The notes beneath the pieces are model-generated. The model was given only the letters and a program-made list of their open reading frames with translations, was not told where the DNA came from and ran no database searches. Shown piece by piece: positions 36,413 to 45,834 of a stretch of 64,000 nt of DNA. The translations under genes were made by a program, and so were the position numbers. The DNA is from Acinetobacter wuhouensis (GTDB lineage: Bacteria; Pseudomonadota; Gammaproteobacteria; Pseudomonadales; Moraxellaceae), in the NCBI RefSeq assembly GCF_001696605.3, contig NZ_CP031716.1, positions 620,001 through 684,000 on the forward strand. The letters run 5' to 3'. Every line of letters begins with the position of its first letter. The first letter of the stretch is position 1.

Positions 36413-38714
36413 AGCATTTACAAATATAGAATTTGATTTCAATAAGTCTTCATTGATTACTTTAGAAGGTCCAAATGGGTATGGTAAAACATCTACTTTT
36501 GATGCTATTGAATTGTTATTTACAGGAAAAATATCTAGAATATCAGATCTTTATAAACTTGTGATGGTTGAGACAAAAAAGAAGTTCAAAGATAATCTAT
36601 ATTGGAACAAAAAAAGTGGTGAGGTTGATTTAAAAATTAAAGTAGAGTTGATGAATGATCATGATGATGAAAAACTGTTTTTTGTTAGAATGGGGTTTGT
36701 CAATGATTTAAAAGTCGAAATTAATAATAAAGCTAATAATTTTGATATTTTTAGTTTATATAAATTAGATGATTTTAACTCTGAACCTACTGAGAATAAG
36801 TTAGAAAATAATTTTTTTGAACAGTTTTTTGGTGAAAGTTTTTGTTCTAACTATTCAATGTTAAATTATTTACACCAAGGTCAAAGTCAATTTATTTTTT
36901 CGAAAAAAATCACTGATCGTAAGAAGGCTTTGGAAGAATTAATAAAAACAACCGAAATAAAGAAGCATATTGATGTTTGTAATAAGACCGAAATTAAACT
37001 AACGAAACTGGCTAAAGAAAAAAAGATAGAAATTGATGAGATAGATGCTAAGTTAAAAAATATCTTGGAAAAAAATATTTCTCAAAGTGAATATGATGTT
37101 ACATATAAAAAAATATCTACACAAAGAACATCTCCTAAATGGGATGATGAAGAAATTTTTTTACAAGAGGCTGATGTAAATTATAATAACTTTATAAAAG
37201 AAATTGAGTTGTTAATAGAGTGTTGTAAAAGAAAAGAAGATATACGCATAAGAAATCAAAATTCGGCTATTGAAAAATTTATCATCGATAATGATAGTTC
37301 TTTGTTGTTGCTTGTATCTATAGGGAAGTATATAAGTAAGTTTGAAAATCTTCAATTAGTTAATAAAAAACTCTCAGAGATTGATCAAATTCTAATAATA
37401 TTAGATAAGGATTTTAATGCTATTTCTCAAGAGGAAATAACAAAGTTAAGTTCTTTAGGGGTGGTTATTTCAGATAAACTTCAAGAAACTATTATTGAAA
37501 AAGATAATAAATTAGCATTACTCTCAGAAAGAAAAGTTAAGTTATTAGAACTCAATAAAATGCGAGAGGATTTGTTTGAAAAACATAAACAAAGTTTTGG
37601 TGAGGATAGCACTATATGCGCTTTATGTGGGGTAGATTGGGAAAGTGTAGAAAAACTTATTGAAAATATAAGGTTGATTTCAGAGTTATATGTAAAAGAA
37701 ATTGGAAGTTCAACAGAAGATCTAAGTAAGGTTTATCTGATGATTTCTTCTGAGCTAAGTTTGATTAAAGAGCTATATATAAAAGAAAAAGATGCTTTTT
37801 TAAAAGATTTTAATATTAATTTGTTCACCAAATTAAATGTAAACCAAAACTTTTTTGAAACCTTGAATAGTTTGAGTTCTCGTCTTGAAAAAATGGCTAT
37901 AAGTTATTCTTCTGAATATACAGATGATGATATTGAATTGAAAATTAGAAAAGATAAAATTATCTCTAATTTAAGAGATTTAAAAAAAATAGAAGGAGAT
38001 GTTCTACCTATAGGATGGGAGGAGGCTATAAGTGTAACTTTTGAAAAGAATAAAGATTTTTATGATTTACTGGAAGATGATTTAAATCATAAGAAAAATT
38101 ATGTAAATAAAAAGTTTAAAGAGTTTAAGGATTCTGAACTTCAGCAGACGAAAAAATTGTTAAAAGAAAAGAGTGACTTATATAATGCAAACTTAAATGC
38201 AAAAGCTAAAATAATTAGGTTGAAAAAAACACTAACTGAAACTGAACGTGATTACTCTTCAAGAATTATCGCTAATATTGAATTAATATTTCATATCTAT
38301 AGTGGGCGCTTAATACAAAATTATCAACGTGGTCTAGGACTGTTTATAGACTATGCAGAAGGGCAGCAGATTCGCTTCTGTACTGCGGAAAGTTCTGATC
38401 ATGATGCGACACTAGCAATGAGTTCTGGTCAATTGGCTGCATTGAGTCTAGCTTTTTTCTTATCATTAAATAGAGTTTATTCCGAGAACTCTTTAGTGTT
38501 AATTGATGATCCTGTGCAATCGTTAGATGAAATCAATATTGCCTCTTTAACTGACTTATTACGTTGTGAGTTAAAAGATAGACAGTTAATCATTTCCTCA
38601 CACGAAGATGATATTTCTAGATATATGAGATATCGCTTCGAACGGGCTGGTTTATCTCAGGTATCGATTCATATGCAGAACCATAATACAGATAATGTAA
38701 TTCAAAGAAACTAA
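36369..38714 (+). CDS. SMC/Rad50-like ATPase of the ABC-3C system
   Basis: The 781-aa ATPase has Walker A GPNGYGKTS (residues 34-42), two long coiled-coil arms with a CALC zinc-hook-like turn between them (about residue 416), the ABC signature MSSGQLAALSLA (about 680), Walker B LVLIDDPVQSLD (about 710) and an H-loop SSHEDD (about 742). All catalytic parts are present. The start is a GTG at 36369 inside the previous gene, needed to include the first strand KISKLQIQAFKAF, so the overlap is 44 bp and translation is likely coupled. It is the nucleotide-driven engine of the three-component conflict system, here just upstream of a type III restriction locus. Confidence 0.85.
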   Translation: MKNWKISKLQIQAFKAFTNIEFDFNKSSLITLEGPNGYGKTSTFDAIELLFTGKISRISDLYKLVMVETKKKFKDNLYWNKKSGEVDLKIKVELMNDHDDEKLFFVRMGFVNDLKVEINNKANNFDIFSLYKLDDFNSEPTENKLENNFFEQFFGESFCSNYSMLNYLHQGQSQFIFSKKITDRKKALEELIKTTEIKKHIDVCNKTEIKLTKLAKEKKIEIDEIDAKLKNILEKNISQSEYDVTYKKISTQRTSPKWDDEEIFLQEADVNYNNFIKEIELLIECCKRKEDIRIRNQNSAIEKFIIDNDSSLLLLVSIGKYISKFENLQLVNKKLSEIDQILIILDKDFNAISQEEITKLSSLGVVISDKLQETIIEKDNKLALLSERKVKLLELNKMREDLFEKHKQSFGEDSTICALCGVDWESVEKLIENIRLISELYVKEIGSSTEDLSKVYLMISSELSLIKELYIKEKDAFLKDFNINLFTKLNVNQNFFETLNSLSSRLEKMAISYSSEYTDDDIELKIRKDKIISNLRDLKKIEGDVLPIGWEEAISVTFEKNKDFYDLLEDDLNHKKNYVNKKFKEFKDSELQQTKKLLKEKSDLYNANLNAKAKIIRLKKTLTETERDYSSRIIANIELIFHIYSGRLIQNYQRGLGLFIDYAEGQQIRFCTAESSDHDATLAMSSGQLAALSLAFFLSLNRVYSENSLVLIDDPVQSLDEINIASLTDLLRCELKDRQLIISSHEDDISRYMRYRFERAGLSQVSIHMQNHNTDNVIQRN

Positions 38715-38843
38715 AAAACTAAATTGAATAGTGTGTCAGAAGTTGTCGTACTCTTATCTGCTATGGAGTAAAAGTTTAGTGTTCTGTTGGTTGTAAATGG
38801 TAAGCTATGCCAATTGCTGAATTTGTAATTTTGGGATTATGTA

Positions 38844-40091
38844 ATGCCTACTTTAAAGTGGATAGGAAAAGAAGCTGTTGAAAAGCATCATAAAGAAGTT
38901 CCTTATCGATTATTGGAACCTGTAGCCGAACTTTCATGTGGGAATGAACAGAGTGGTAATCTGTTGGTGCAAGGTGACAATCTCCATGCGTTAAAAGCAC
39001 TACTACCACGTTATGCAGGAAAGGTAAAATGTATTTATATTGACCCCCCTTACAATACAGGTAATGAAAAATGGGCGTATAACGATAACGTAAATAGTCC
39101 AGAAATTCGTAAATGGTTAGGTGAGGTAGTAGGTAAAGAGGGTGAAACATTAGATAGACATGATCGGTGGTTATGTATGATGTACCCTCGACTATTATTA
39201 TTAAGAAAATTATTGTCTGATGATGGGATTGTCTTTATCTCGATTGGTGATGATGAATTAGGTCATTTAATTTTAATGATGGATGAGATATTTGGTAAAA
39301 ATAATCAAATAGCAAATTTTGTATGGAAAAGTAGAGCAAAACCTTCCAATACTGGCGAAGCAAAATTAAAGCCTCAAAATGATGCAGAGTACATTGTAGC
39401 TTACTGTAAAAAGAATAAACCTAAATTTAATTTAATAAATTCAGGAGTAGCTCGTAGCTATCCGCATACTGATATAGATGGAAATTATCGATTACAAACA
39501 ATTCTGAAATCCAATCGGGGGGAAAATAAGCGTGAAACGATGCAGTTTTCTTTAGCTGGATATACCCCTCCTCCAACAAAACGATGGCAAGCAGGTTTTG
39601 ATACAGTGAGTGATTTGTATAACAGAAATCGTATAACATTTCAGACTGGTGAGCCTATGTTGAAGTATTACGAACATGAAGAAGCTGAAGAATTTAAGCC
39701 TTTTTACTGCTTTGTAGGTACTTCAAATAGTGGAACAGCTGAAAGTGGAAAAAAAGTTCTAAACAATATATTAGGATTAGAGCACGGATTTGATACGGTT
39801 AAACCTACTAGCATAATAGAATATCTTTTAGAAAGAGTTTTAGGTAAGCAAGATATAGTTTTAGATAGCTTCGCAGGATCGGGTACAACAGCTCATGCTG
39901 TACTCAACCTGAATAAAAAAGATCAAGGTAATCGAAAATTTATTTTAATTGAAATGAATGAGGAGATTGCTAAATCTGTGACTATGCCTAGGATTAAGAA
40001 GGTGATTAATGGTTACCAGTACAAAGGTAAATCGAAAGATATTCTGTTTTCTCAGATGTTAAGAGGTGGTCCCACTTGTTTGAACAACTAA
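38844..40091 (+). pseudogene. mod: type III DNA methyltransferase Mod, 5' fragment (IS-interrupted)
   Basis: An N-terminal 415-residue piece of a beta-class N6-adenine methyltransferase. It has the catalytic IYIDPPYNTGNEKWAY (motif IV, about residue 73) before the SAM-binding VLDSFAGSGTTAHAVL (motif I, about 340), the order expected of type III Mod. The frame ends with a few foreign residues (near PTCLNN) where an IS3-family element has inserted. The missing C-terminus is found at 41318-41878. Catalytic motifs are kept, but the protein lacks its last 180 or so residues, so DNA recognition and Res pairing are doubtful. Confidence 0.9.
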
Positions 40092-40122
40092 AAGCGTATT
40101 TATAAGTGATATTCCGCTCTAG

Positions 40123-40950
40123 TTAAGCCACCTTGTTTTGTTGGGGTAGCTGATCATAGTAAAACTCATTTGGTGTCATTTTGTCTAGACTCGAATGAGG
40201 TCGTTTCAAATTATAAAACTCAAAATATGCACTTAATTGCTTTTTCGCATCTGTGACACTGCTATAAGCTTTGAGATACACCTCTTCATATTTAACGCTC
40301 CGCCATAATCGTTCAACCATCACATTATCTACCCATCGACCTTTACCATCCATACTGATTTGAATGCCATTTGATTTCAATACATCAATAAATGCATCAC
40401 TGGTAAACTGGCTGCCTTGGTCTGTATTAAATATTTCAGGTCGACCATATTTTTCAATCGCTTCATTTAAAGCCGAAATACAAAAATCCACCTCCATACT
40501 AATCGATACCCTATGCGCAAGTACCTTGCGGCTATGCCAATCAATCACAGCACATAAATAAACAAAGCCTTTTGCCATAGGGATATACGTTATATCCGTA
40601 GACCACACTTGATTACTGCGCTGAATAGCCAACCCTTTGAGCAGATATGGATATTTACGGTGAGCTTGATTAGCCTGGCTTAAATTTGGTTTGCAATATA
40701 ACGCCTGAATACCCATTTTCTTCATTAAAGTACGTGTATGACGTCGTCCTATATGATGTCCTTGACGATTCAACAAATCACGCATCATACGACTGCCTGC
40801 AAAAGGATATTGCATATGTAATTCATCAATACATCGCATCAGCTTCAGATCTGATGCACTCACAGGTTTTGGGCGATAGTAATAACAACCACGGGAGACT
40901 TTCAGCAGCTTAGCTTGCTTAGATACTGAAATCTGAAGTGAGTCGTCGAT
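40123..40950 (-). CDS. IS3-family transposase orfB
   Basis: DDE integrase-type transposase with the catalytic blocks STDITYIP (first D), NTDQGSQF (second D) and VERLWRS (E), and the C-terminal NLKRPHSSL. The first ATG is at 40863, but the frame reads on upstream (LQISVSKQAKLLKVSRGCYYYR) into the end of orfA. The protein is therefore made as an OrfAB fusion by programmed frameshifting, as usual in IS3 elements. The start given here is the approximate junction. It looks intact. Confidence 0.85.
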   Translation of the reverse strand: MDDSLQISVSKQAKLLKVSRGCYYYRPKPVSASDLKLMRCIDELHMQYPFAGSRMMRDLLNRQGHHIGRRHTRTLMKKMGIQALYCKPNLSQANQAHRKYPYLLKGLAIQRSNQVWSTDITYIPMAKGFVYLCAVIDWHSRKVLAHRVSISMEVDFCISALNEAIEKYGRPEIFNTDQGSQFTSDAFIDVLKSNGIQISMDGKGRWVDNVMVERLWRSVKYEEVYLKAYSSVTDAKKQLSAYFEFYNLKRPHSSLDKMTPNEFYYDQLPQQNKVA

Positions 40951-41267
40951 TAACTTTTGTGGTTGAAGCGGCCCAGTTTCTTCAACACACCTTCTAAAAA
41001 ATCAATTTCTAATGCCTGCTCACCGATTTTTGCATGTAGTTTTTTTAGATCGATGGGTGGTTCTGTTGGAGCTTTTGATTGATCGAAAGCTTGCGAGGAA
41101 GCTGAGATCAATTGATTTTTCCAGTCAATAATTTGGTTTTGATGAACATCAAACTCAGCACTCAATTCAGCAAGTGTTTTTTCTGCTTTAATCGCAGCAA
41201 GTGCTACCTTAGCTTTAAAATCATTTGAATGATTTCTTCTTGGTCTACGTGCCATAAAATACTCCAT
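40950..41267 (-). CDS. IS3-family transposase orfA
   Basis: A 105-aa HTH protein (RRPRRNHSNDFKAKVALAAIKAEK start, then a leucine-rich helix EQALEIDFLEGVLKKLG). It binds the IS ends and feeds the frameshift into orfB. Met at 41252 (MARRPRRN) is an alternative start. Confidence 0.85.
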   Translation of the reverse strand: MEYFMARRPRRNHSNDFKAKVALAAIKAEKTLAELSAEFDVHQNQIIDWKNQLISASSQAFDQSKAPTEPPIDLKKLHAKIGEQALEIDFLEGVLKKLGRFNHKS

Positions 41268-41317
41268 ATATTGATGTTTATAACATCATTTGAGGAGCAG
41301 AATATCACTTATAGGAG

Positions 41318-41878
41318 TTGTTCAAATTTACGGATCCATCTCTGTTAAATTTTAAGTCATTATTGAAAGCAAATGAAATTTTAGAGAATGTTGAGAGTGT
41401 TAAAGAATTAAATAAAGAAAATTACAGTTCAATTAAAGTAGAGATGAACGAAAATTATTTGGAAGTTGTTGGCGAAACAACCATAGTAAACCATACAGAG
41501 GGTATTTATGGTAATTTCCAATTTTTTAAGCTTTCACAAGAACCTTTGTTTGATCCAAGTGGCTATATACGCGCAGATGTTTCATTCTCTCAATTAGCTG
41601 AATTTGTATGGTTTTCTGAAACAGGAACGGGTTATGTAGGAAAAGCAGACTCTCCTTTACTAGGGGTATTTGAAGGTCGTGCTATATATTTACTTTATAA
41701 CGGAATCCTAAAAGACCTTACAGATCAAGGTGGAAACATTCTTACTATGCAAGTATATGATGTTCTTCCAAAGTTTGATGGAGCTAAAGTGATTTATGCA
41801 GCTGCCAATCGTTTAGGTATTAAAGCTAAACGCAAAAATATTATATTTAAACAAACACCTTATGCTTTAGAGGTTTAA
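41318..41878 (+). pseudogene. mod: type III Mod, 3' fragment
   Basis: The C-terminal part of the methyltransferase, starting at the IS boundary (FKFTDPSLLNFKSLLKANEIL). It ends with the strongly conserved type III Mod tail FDGAKVIYAAANRLGIKAKR ... IIFKQTPYALEV. It has no start codon of its own except a TTG formed at the IS edge, so it is not expected to be translated usefully. The res gene starts 3 bp after its stop, the usual mod-res spacing. Confidence 0.9.
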
Positions 41879-41881
41879 GTC

Positions 41882-42478
41882 ATGACTGCATATATTGCTA
41901 AAGAATATCAAGATCAAGTGTTAGAGAGTGTAAAAGCATATTTTCAAGCCTGTCATGAGTTTACAAATGCATCTACAGCATTTTATGTGACTACAGAGCG
42001 ATTGTGGGATAAGGGGCAAACCTATAATTCATTAAGTAGCTTTGCTCCTGATATGCCATATTTTTGCTTACGTGTTCCAACTGGTGGAGGAAAGACATGG
42101 TTGGCAAGTAAAAGTGTCACATTAGTTAATAAGCATTTTTTAAAAGTTTCTCAAAGTGTCGTTTTATGGTTGGTGCCAAGCAAGACGATACGTGAACAAA
42201 CTATTACTGCTTTAAAAAATAAACAGCATCCATATTCATCAGCATTACGTGAAGCAGGTGAAGTCACAGTCATGGATATTGAAGAAGCAAAAAGCATTAC
42301 TCGTTCAACGCTTTTAACTTCAACAGTTGTTATTGTTGCTACACGCCAAGCTTTTCAAGTAGAAGAAGAAGAAAGTAGAAAAGTTTATCAAAATAATGGT
42401 GCGCTAATGCATCATTTTGAGCATCTAACAGAGGAACAAATGATCCTAGACAAAATAATGGACAGCACGTCCCTCTAA
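41882..42478 (+). pseudogene. res: type III restriction subunit Res, 5' fragment (IS-interrupted)
   Basis: The N-terminal 188 residues of Res with Walker A RVPTGGGKTWLA (about residue 63) and motif Ia VLWLVPSKTIREQT. Native codons end at 42445 (within LTEEQMI); the last residues up to the stop come from the second IS3 element. Joined exactly to 43678-45810 after removal of the IS and one GATC copy, the frame continues as EEQMIKKSELLTEGE and gives 898 codons, the normal Res size. Confidence 0.93.
42442..42445. repeat. target-site duplication GATC, left copy
   Basis: GATC at 42442-42445 directly precedes the IS end CTAGACA. The same GATC follows the other end TGTCTAG at 43674-43677. A 4-bp duplication is within the IS3-family range. 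Confidence 0.85.
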
Positions 42479-42513
42479 AGATAACGTAACTTTAATCTTT
42501 GGAGATTCAAGAA

Positions 42514-42807
42514 ATGGCTAAACGTTTTAGTCCCGAATTTAAACAGCAAGCGATTGATTATGCACTTTCAAACTCACACGAGTCTGTAGCTGCAATCGCC
42601 CAGAAATTAGGTGTGGGTTATTCAACATTAGATAAATGGATTCGTGAAACCAATCCGGCAGGTTCAAGCAAACGTCAACTTTCACCAGAACAACAGCGGA
42701 TCGTGGAATTAGAGAAAGAAGTCAAACAGCTCAAGGAAGCCAATGACATCTTAAAAAAAGCGCATGTGTACTTTCTAACAGATCATGCCAAGAAAAGTAC
42801 ACGGTAA
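42514..42807 (+). CDS. IS3-family transposase orfA
   Basis: A 97-aa HTH protein (MAKRFSPEFKQQAIDYAL, then YSTLDKWIRE) with a C-terminal leucine zipper (IVELEKEVKQLKEANDILKKA). ATG at 42514 has GGAG upstream. The A-rich CTTAAAAAAAGCG near 42750 is a good slippage site for the frameshift into orfB. Confidence 0.88.
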   Translation: MAKRFSPEFKQQAIDYALSNSHESVAAIAQKLGVGYSTLDKWIRETNPAGSSKRQLSPEQQRIVELEKEVKQLKEANDILKKAHVYFLTDHAKKSTR

Positions 42808-42821
42808 TTCAAGATCTAGAT

Positions 42822-43673
42822 ATGAATGAAGTCACCGTATCTTCTGCCTGTAAATACCTAGGTGTCAGCACTTCAGGCTATTATGCCTGGCGAAAACGTC
42901 AAGCCAATACGGCACAGAAATATAATGACTTAAAAGCCGTATATTGGCAGCATCATGCACGATTGGGTGCACCTTCATTAGTACATGACATGCATGATTT
43001 AGGTTACAACATGAGCGAACGTACTATTGGAAGGATGCTAAAAAAGCTTGGTTTACGTAGCAGGATTGCGCGTAAATACAAGCATACGACTGATTCAACC
43101 CATCGTTTGCCTACAGCACCCAACTTGTTGGATCGCCAATTTACAGTTACTCAGCCTAATAAAGTCTGGACAACAGACATTACCTATATCCGCACTAAAG
43201 AAGGTTGGTTGTATTTATGTGTGATGCTAGATTTATTTAGCCGTCGTATCGTGGGGTGGCAAACCAGCCATCGAATAGACCGCCAGTTGGTGTGTGATAC
43301 GTTTAACTATGCAATGGCTCGTCAGGGTTATCCAACTGGTGTTATGGTTCATTCGGACCAAGGCTCACAGTACTGTAGTCGTGATTTTAGAGCGCTGTTA
43401 CTGAAAAATGATTGTACTCAGAGTATGTCTAGACGTGGAAACTGTTGGGATAATGCAGTGACTGAAAGCTTCTTTCATACATTAAAAGGTCATGTGGTAC
43501 ATGGCAGTGTGTTTTCGACTCGAAAAGAGGCGAATGCGGTCTTGTTTGATTATATTGAGATTTATTACAATCGGGTCAGAAGGCATTCTGCAAACGGCTG
43601 GTTAAGTCCAGAAGCCTTTGAACAGAAATATTTCAAGAATTTAGAGGGATCGATTGTCCACGATACTGTCTAG
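42822..43673 (+). CDS. IS3-family transposase orfB
   Basis: A 283-aa DDE transposase with TTDITYIRT (D), VHSDQGSQY (D) and AVTESFFHTLK (E), and an HTH_21-type start (SACKYLGVSTSGYYAWRKR). The reading frame extends upstream of the ATG (YTVIQDLD), consistent with production as an OrfAB fusion. It ends at the IS border. Confidence 0.9.
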   Translation: MNEVTVSSACKYLGVSTSGYYAWRKRQANTAQKYNDLKAVYWQHHARLGAPSLVHDMHDLGYNMSERTIGRMLKKLGLRSRIARKYKHTTDSTHRLPTAPNLLDRQFTVTQPNKVWTTDITYIRTKEGWLYLCVMLDLFSRRIVGWQTSHRIDRQLVCDTFNYAMARQGYPTGVMVHSDQGSQYCSRDFRALLLKNDCTQSMSRRGNCWDNAVTESFFHTLKGHVVHGSVFSTRKEANAVLFDYIEIYYNRVRRHSANGWLSPEAFEQKYFKNLEGSIVHDTV

Positions 43674-43677
43674 GATC

Positions 43678-45810
43678 AAAAAGTCAGAATTATTAACAGA
43701 GGGGGAAGTGAGTGATCTAATAGTTCCAAATTCTTTAGCTAACGTTCTTAGATTACATCGCCCTTTTATTATTGTTGATGAAGCACATAATAGTCGTACT
43801 GAACTTGCTTTTGATATGTTAGCTCGTTTTAAGCCAAGTGGCATTATGGAGCTTACAGCAACACCAGATACAGTGAGAACTCCAACAAATGTTTTACATA
43901 GCGTCTCTGCTGCTGAATTAAAAGCAGAACAAATGATTAAATTGCCGATTGTTTTAGAAACAGAATCAAATTGGCAACAATGCTTAGCATATGCGATTCA
44001 TAAAAGAGAGTCTTTAGAACATATAGCGTTAGAAGAACAGAGACAGGGTTTTGAATATCTGAGACCGATAGTACTTATTCAGGCTGAAGCAAAAAGTAAA
44101 GTTCGTGAAACATTGGATATTTATGCTGTACTTAATGAACTTGAAAATAATCAGAATATTCCAAGAGAGCAGATCGCTCTTGCCACAGGAGATGAGAAAG
44201 AACTTGAAAAAATTACAGCAAAATATCCTAAAGGAATTTTAGATAAGGCTTGTAAAATTAAGTATGTAATTACTCAAAAGGCTTTAGCTGAGGGTTGGGA
44301 TTGTCCATTTGCTTATATTTTAGTGAGTATGGCTTCTGTGCAATCAAGTACAGCAGTAGAGCAATTATTAGGGCGTATTCTTAGACAGCCAAATGCATCA
44401 CATAGACAGAGTGAACAGTTAAATCAATCTTATGCTTATGTTGTATCAAAAAGTTTTTCTGACACAGCTGAAGCTTTAAGAGATAGCCTAGTTGAAGGGG
44501 CTGGTTTTGATACTAAAGAAGCGGCCGAATTTGTTAAAGCAGGTACGGGTGAGCAAGCTCGTTTGGACTTTGGAAATTCTAAAATTATTGTGAAACCAAT
44601 AACAATTCCGTTAACTGAAAAGCCAGATTTAAAGTCTGTTACACCTACGGTAAAAAAGAAAGTAGAATGGAATAATAAAACCAATGAATTGACGATTATT
44701 ACCCCGTTGACTAAAGAAGAGACTGTGGAACTAACGAAAACTGTTTCACAACTAGAGTCAGTGCAGCAGATTGAGAAAGGGGCTGAGGTTAGCCGTCAAT
44801 CTATCGAATATTTTCAGACACCTGCGGAATTGGGTAAAGAGTTTAAAGTCCCACTACTAGCATTATCGGTTCAGGGCGAGCTTCAATTATTTGATGATCC
44901 AGAAGCTCTTGAATATCCTTGGAATTTAACAACAGTAGATGCAAAAGTTTTGCATGATGATATTTCAATTTTAAATTCAGCTTATGCTTCAAATGATTTT
45001 GGAACTTTAGATATTGATGAGACTAAAGGTAAGGTAAAAGTTACTTTTCTTCCAAAACTTCAGAGAGATTTAGGTTTGGTGTATAAACCTGAAAATTGGG
45101 ATGAAGTCAAATTAGCAACTTGGTTATGTAAGAATATCTTAGAAGAATCATTAACTCATGAGGCTAAACGAAATTTTGTTCTTGCGTGGCTAAATGATTT
45201 GTTAAGTAAAGATGATTTTGATTTGGCTCGAACAAATACTCAGAAATATATAATTCGTCAGTTGATTGAAAAAAGAATTAATATTTTACGAAAGGAAGCT
45301 GTTAATGATGCTTACCAAAATTTCTTATTTGGCAATGATGAGCTTCATAAAATAACAGTCTCAAACGAACAAGAATATCAGTTTAATTTCCATCCAAATA
45401 TTTATGCACCTTCTCGCGATGATAATGGTGAATACGGATATTATGCATTTAACAAACATTACTATGGCCGTATTGGGGCTTTTGATAGTGGTGAAGAGTT
45501 TGCTTGTGCATGTTGGTTGGATCAGCAAGCAGTTAAAGGAAATATTGAGTTTTGGGTGAGAAACTTAGTTCGTAAAGAAGGCTGTTCTTTTTACTTGCAA
45601 AAGGGAAATGGTCGCTTCTATCCAGATTTTATATGTAAACTACCTAATGGAAAAATTTTAGTGGTTGAATATAAAGGGGCTGATAAGTGGGAAGCTGCTA
45701 AGGATGATCGCCAAATTGGAGAGCTATGGACTAATTTATCAGAAGGACAATGTAAATTTATTATGATTAAAGATAAGCGCTTCGATATGATTGAGAGCTT
45801 GTTAAGCTAA
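43678..45810 (+). pseudogene. res: type III restriction subunit Res, 3' fragment
   Basis: The remaining 710 codons of Res: DEAH-box HRPFIIVDEAHNSRT, motif III MELTATPDT, helicase C-terminal motifs ITQKALAEGWDCPFAYILV and VEQLLGRILRQP, and a C-terminal PD-(D/E)XK nuclease with FYPDFICKLPNGKILVVEYKG. All motifs are intact. The frame is also open through the IS edge to an ATG at 43654, so a truncated helicase-nuclease lacking Walker A could be made, but it would not translocate. Confidence 0.93.
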
Positions 45811-45834
45811 TTTAAGTAATAGTTGGGAGAGTAC

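Larger units (their letters stand above)
40079..41326 (-). mobile_element. IS3-family element (IS51-like) inside mod
   Basis: A roughly 1.25-kb element with orfA/orfB on the minus strand. Outer inverted repeats TTTGAACAACT (40079-40089) and AGTTGTTCAAA (41316-41326) are perfect, and inner repeats of 19 bp match at 18 positions (40101-40119 with 41295-41313). The spacing between outer and inner repeats is 11 bases on one side and 5 on the other (counted to the inner repeat), so the outermost boundary is uncertain. I see no convincing target duplication. Confidence 0.85.
42446..43673 (+). mobile_element. IS3-family element inside res, 1228 bp
   Basis: The ends are CTAGACAAAATAATGGACAG (left) and, read inward from the right, CTAGACAGTATCGTGGACAA. 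They share CTAGACA, TGGACA and a further TCCCTCTAAA block. The element is flanked by GATC duplications. It carries orfA and orfB in the plus direction, both intact by eye. This is a different IS3 element from the one in mod. Confidence 0.92.

Noticed and set aside
43654..45810. The 3' res fragment as an independent gene from the ATG at 43654
   Set aside because: That ATG belongs to the IS border; native res codons start at 43678 and the Walker A domain is missing, so it is part of a broken gene.
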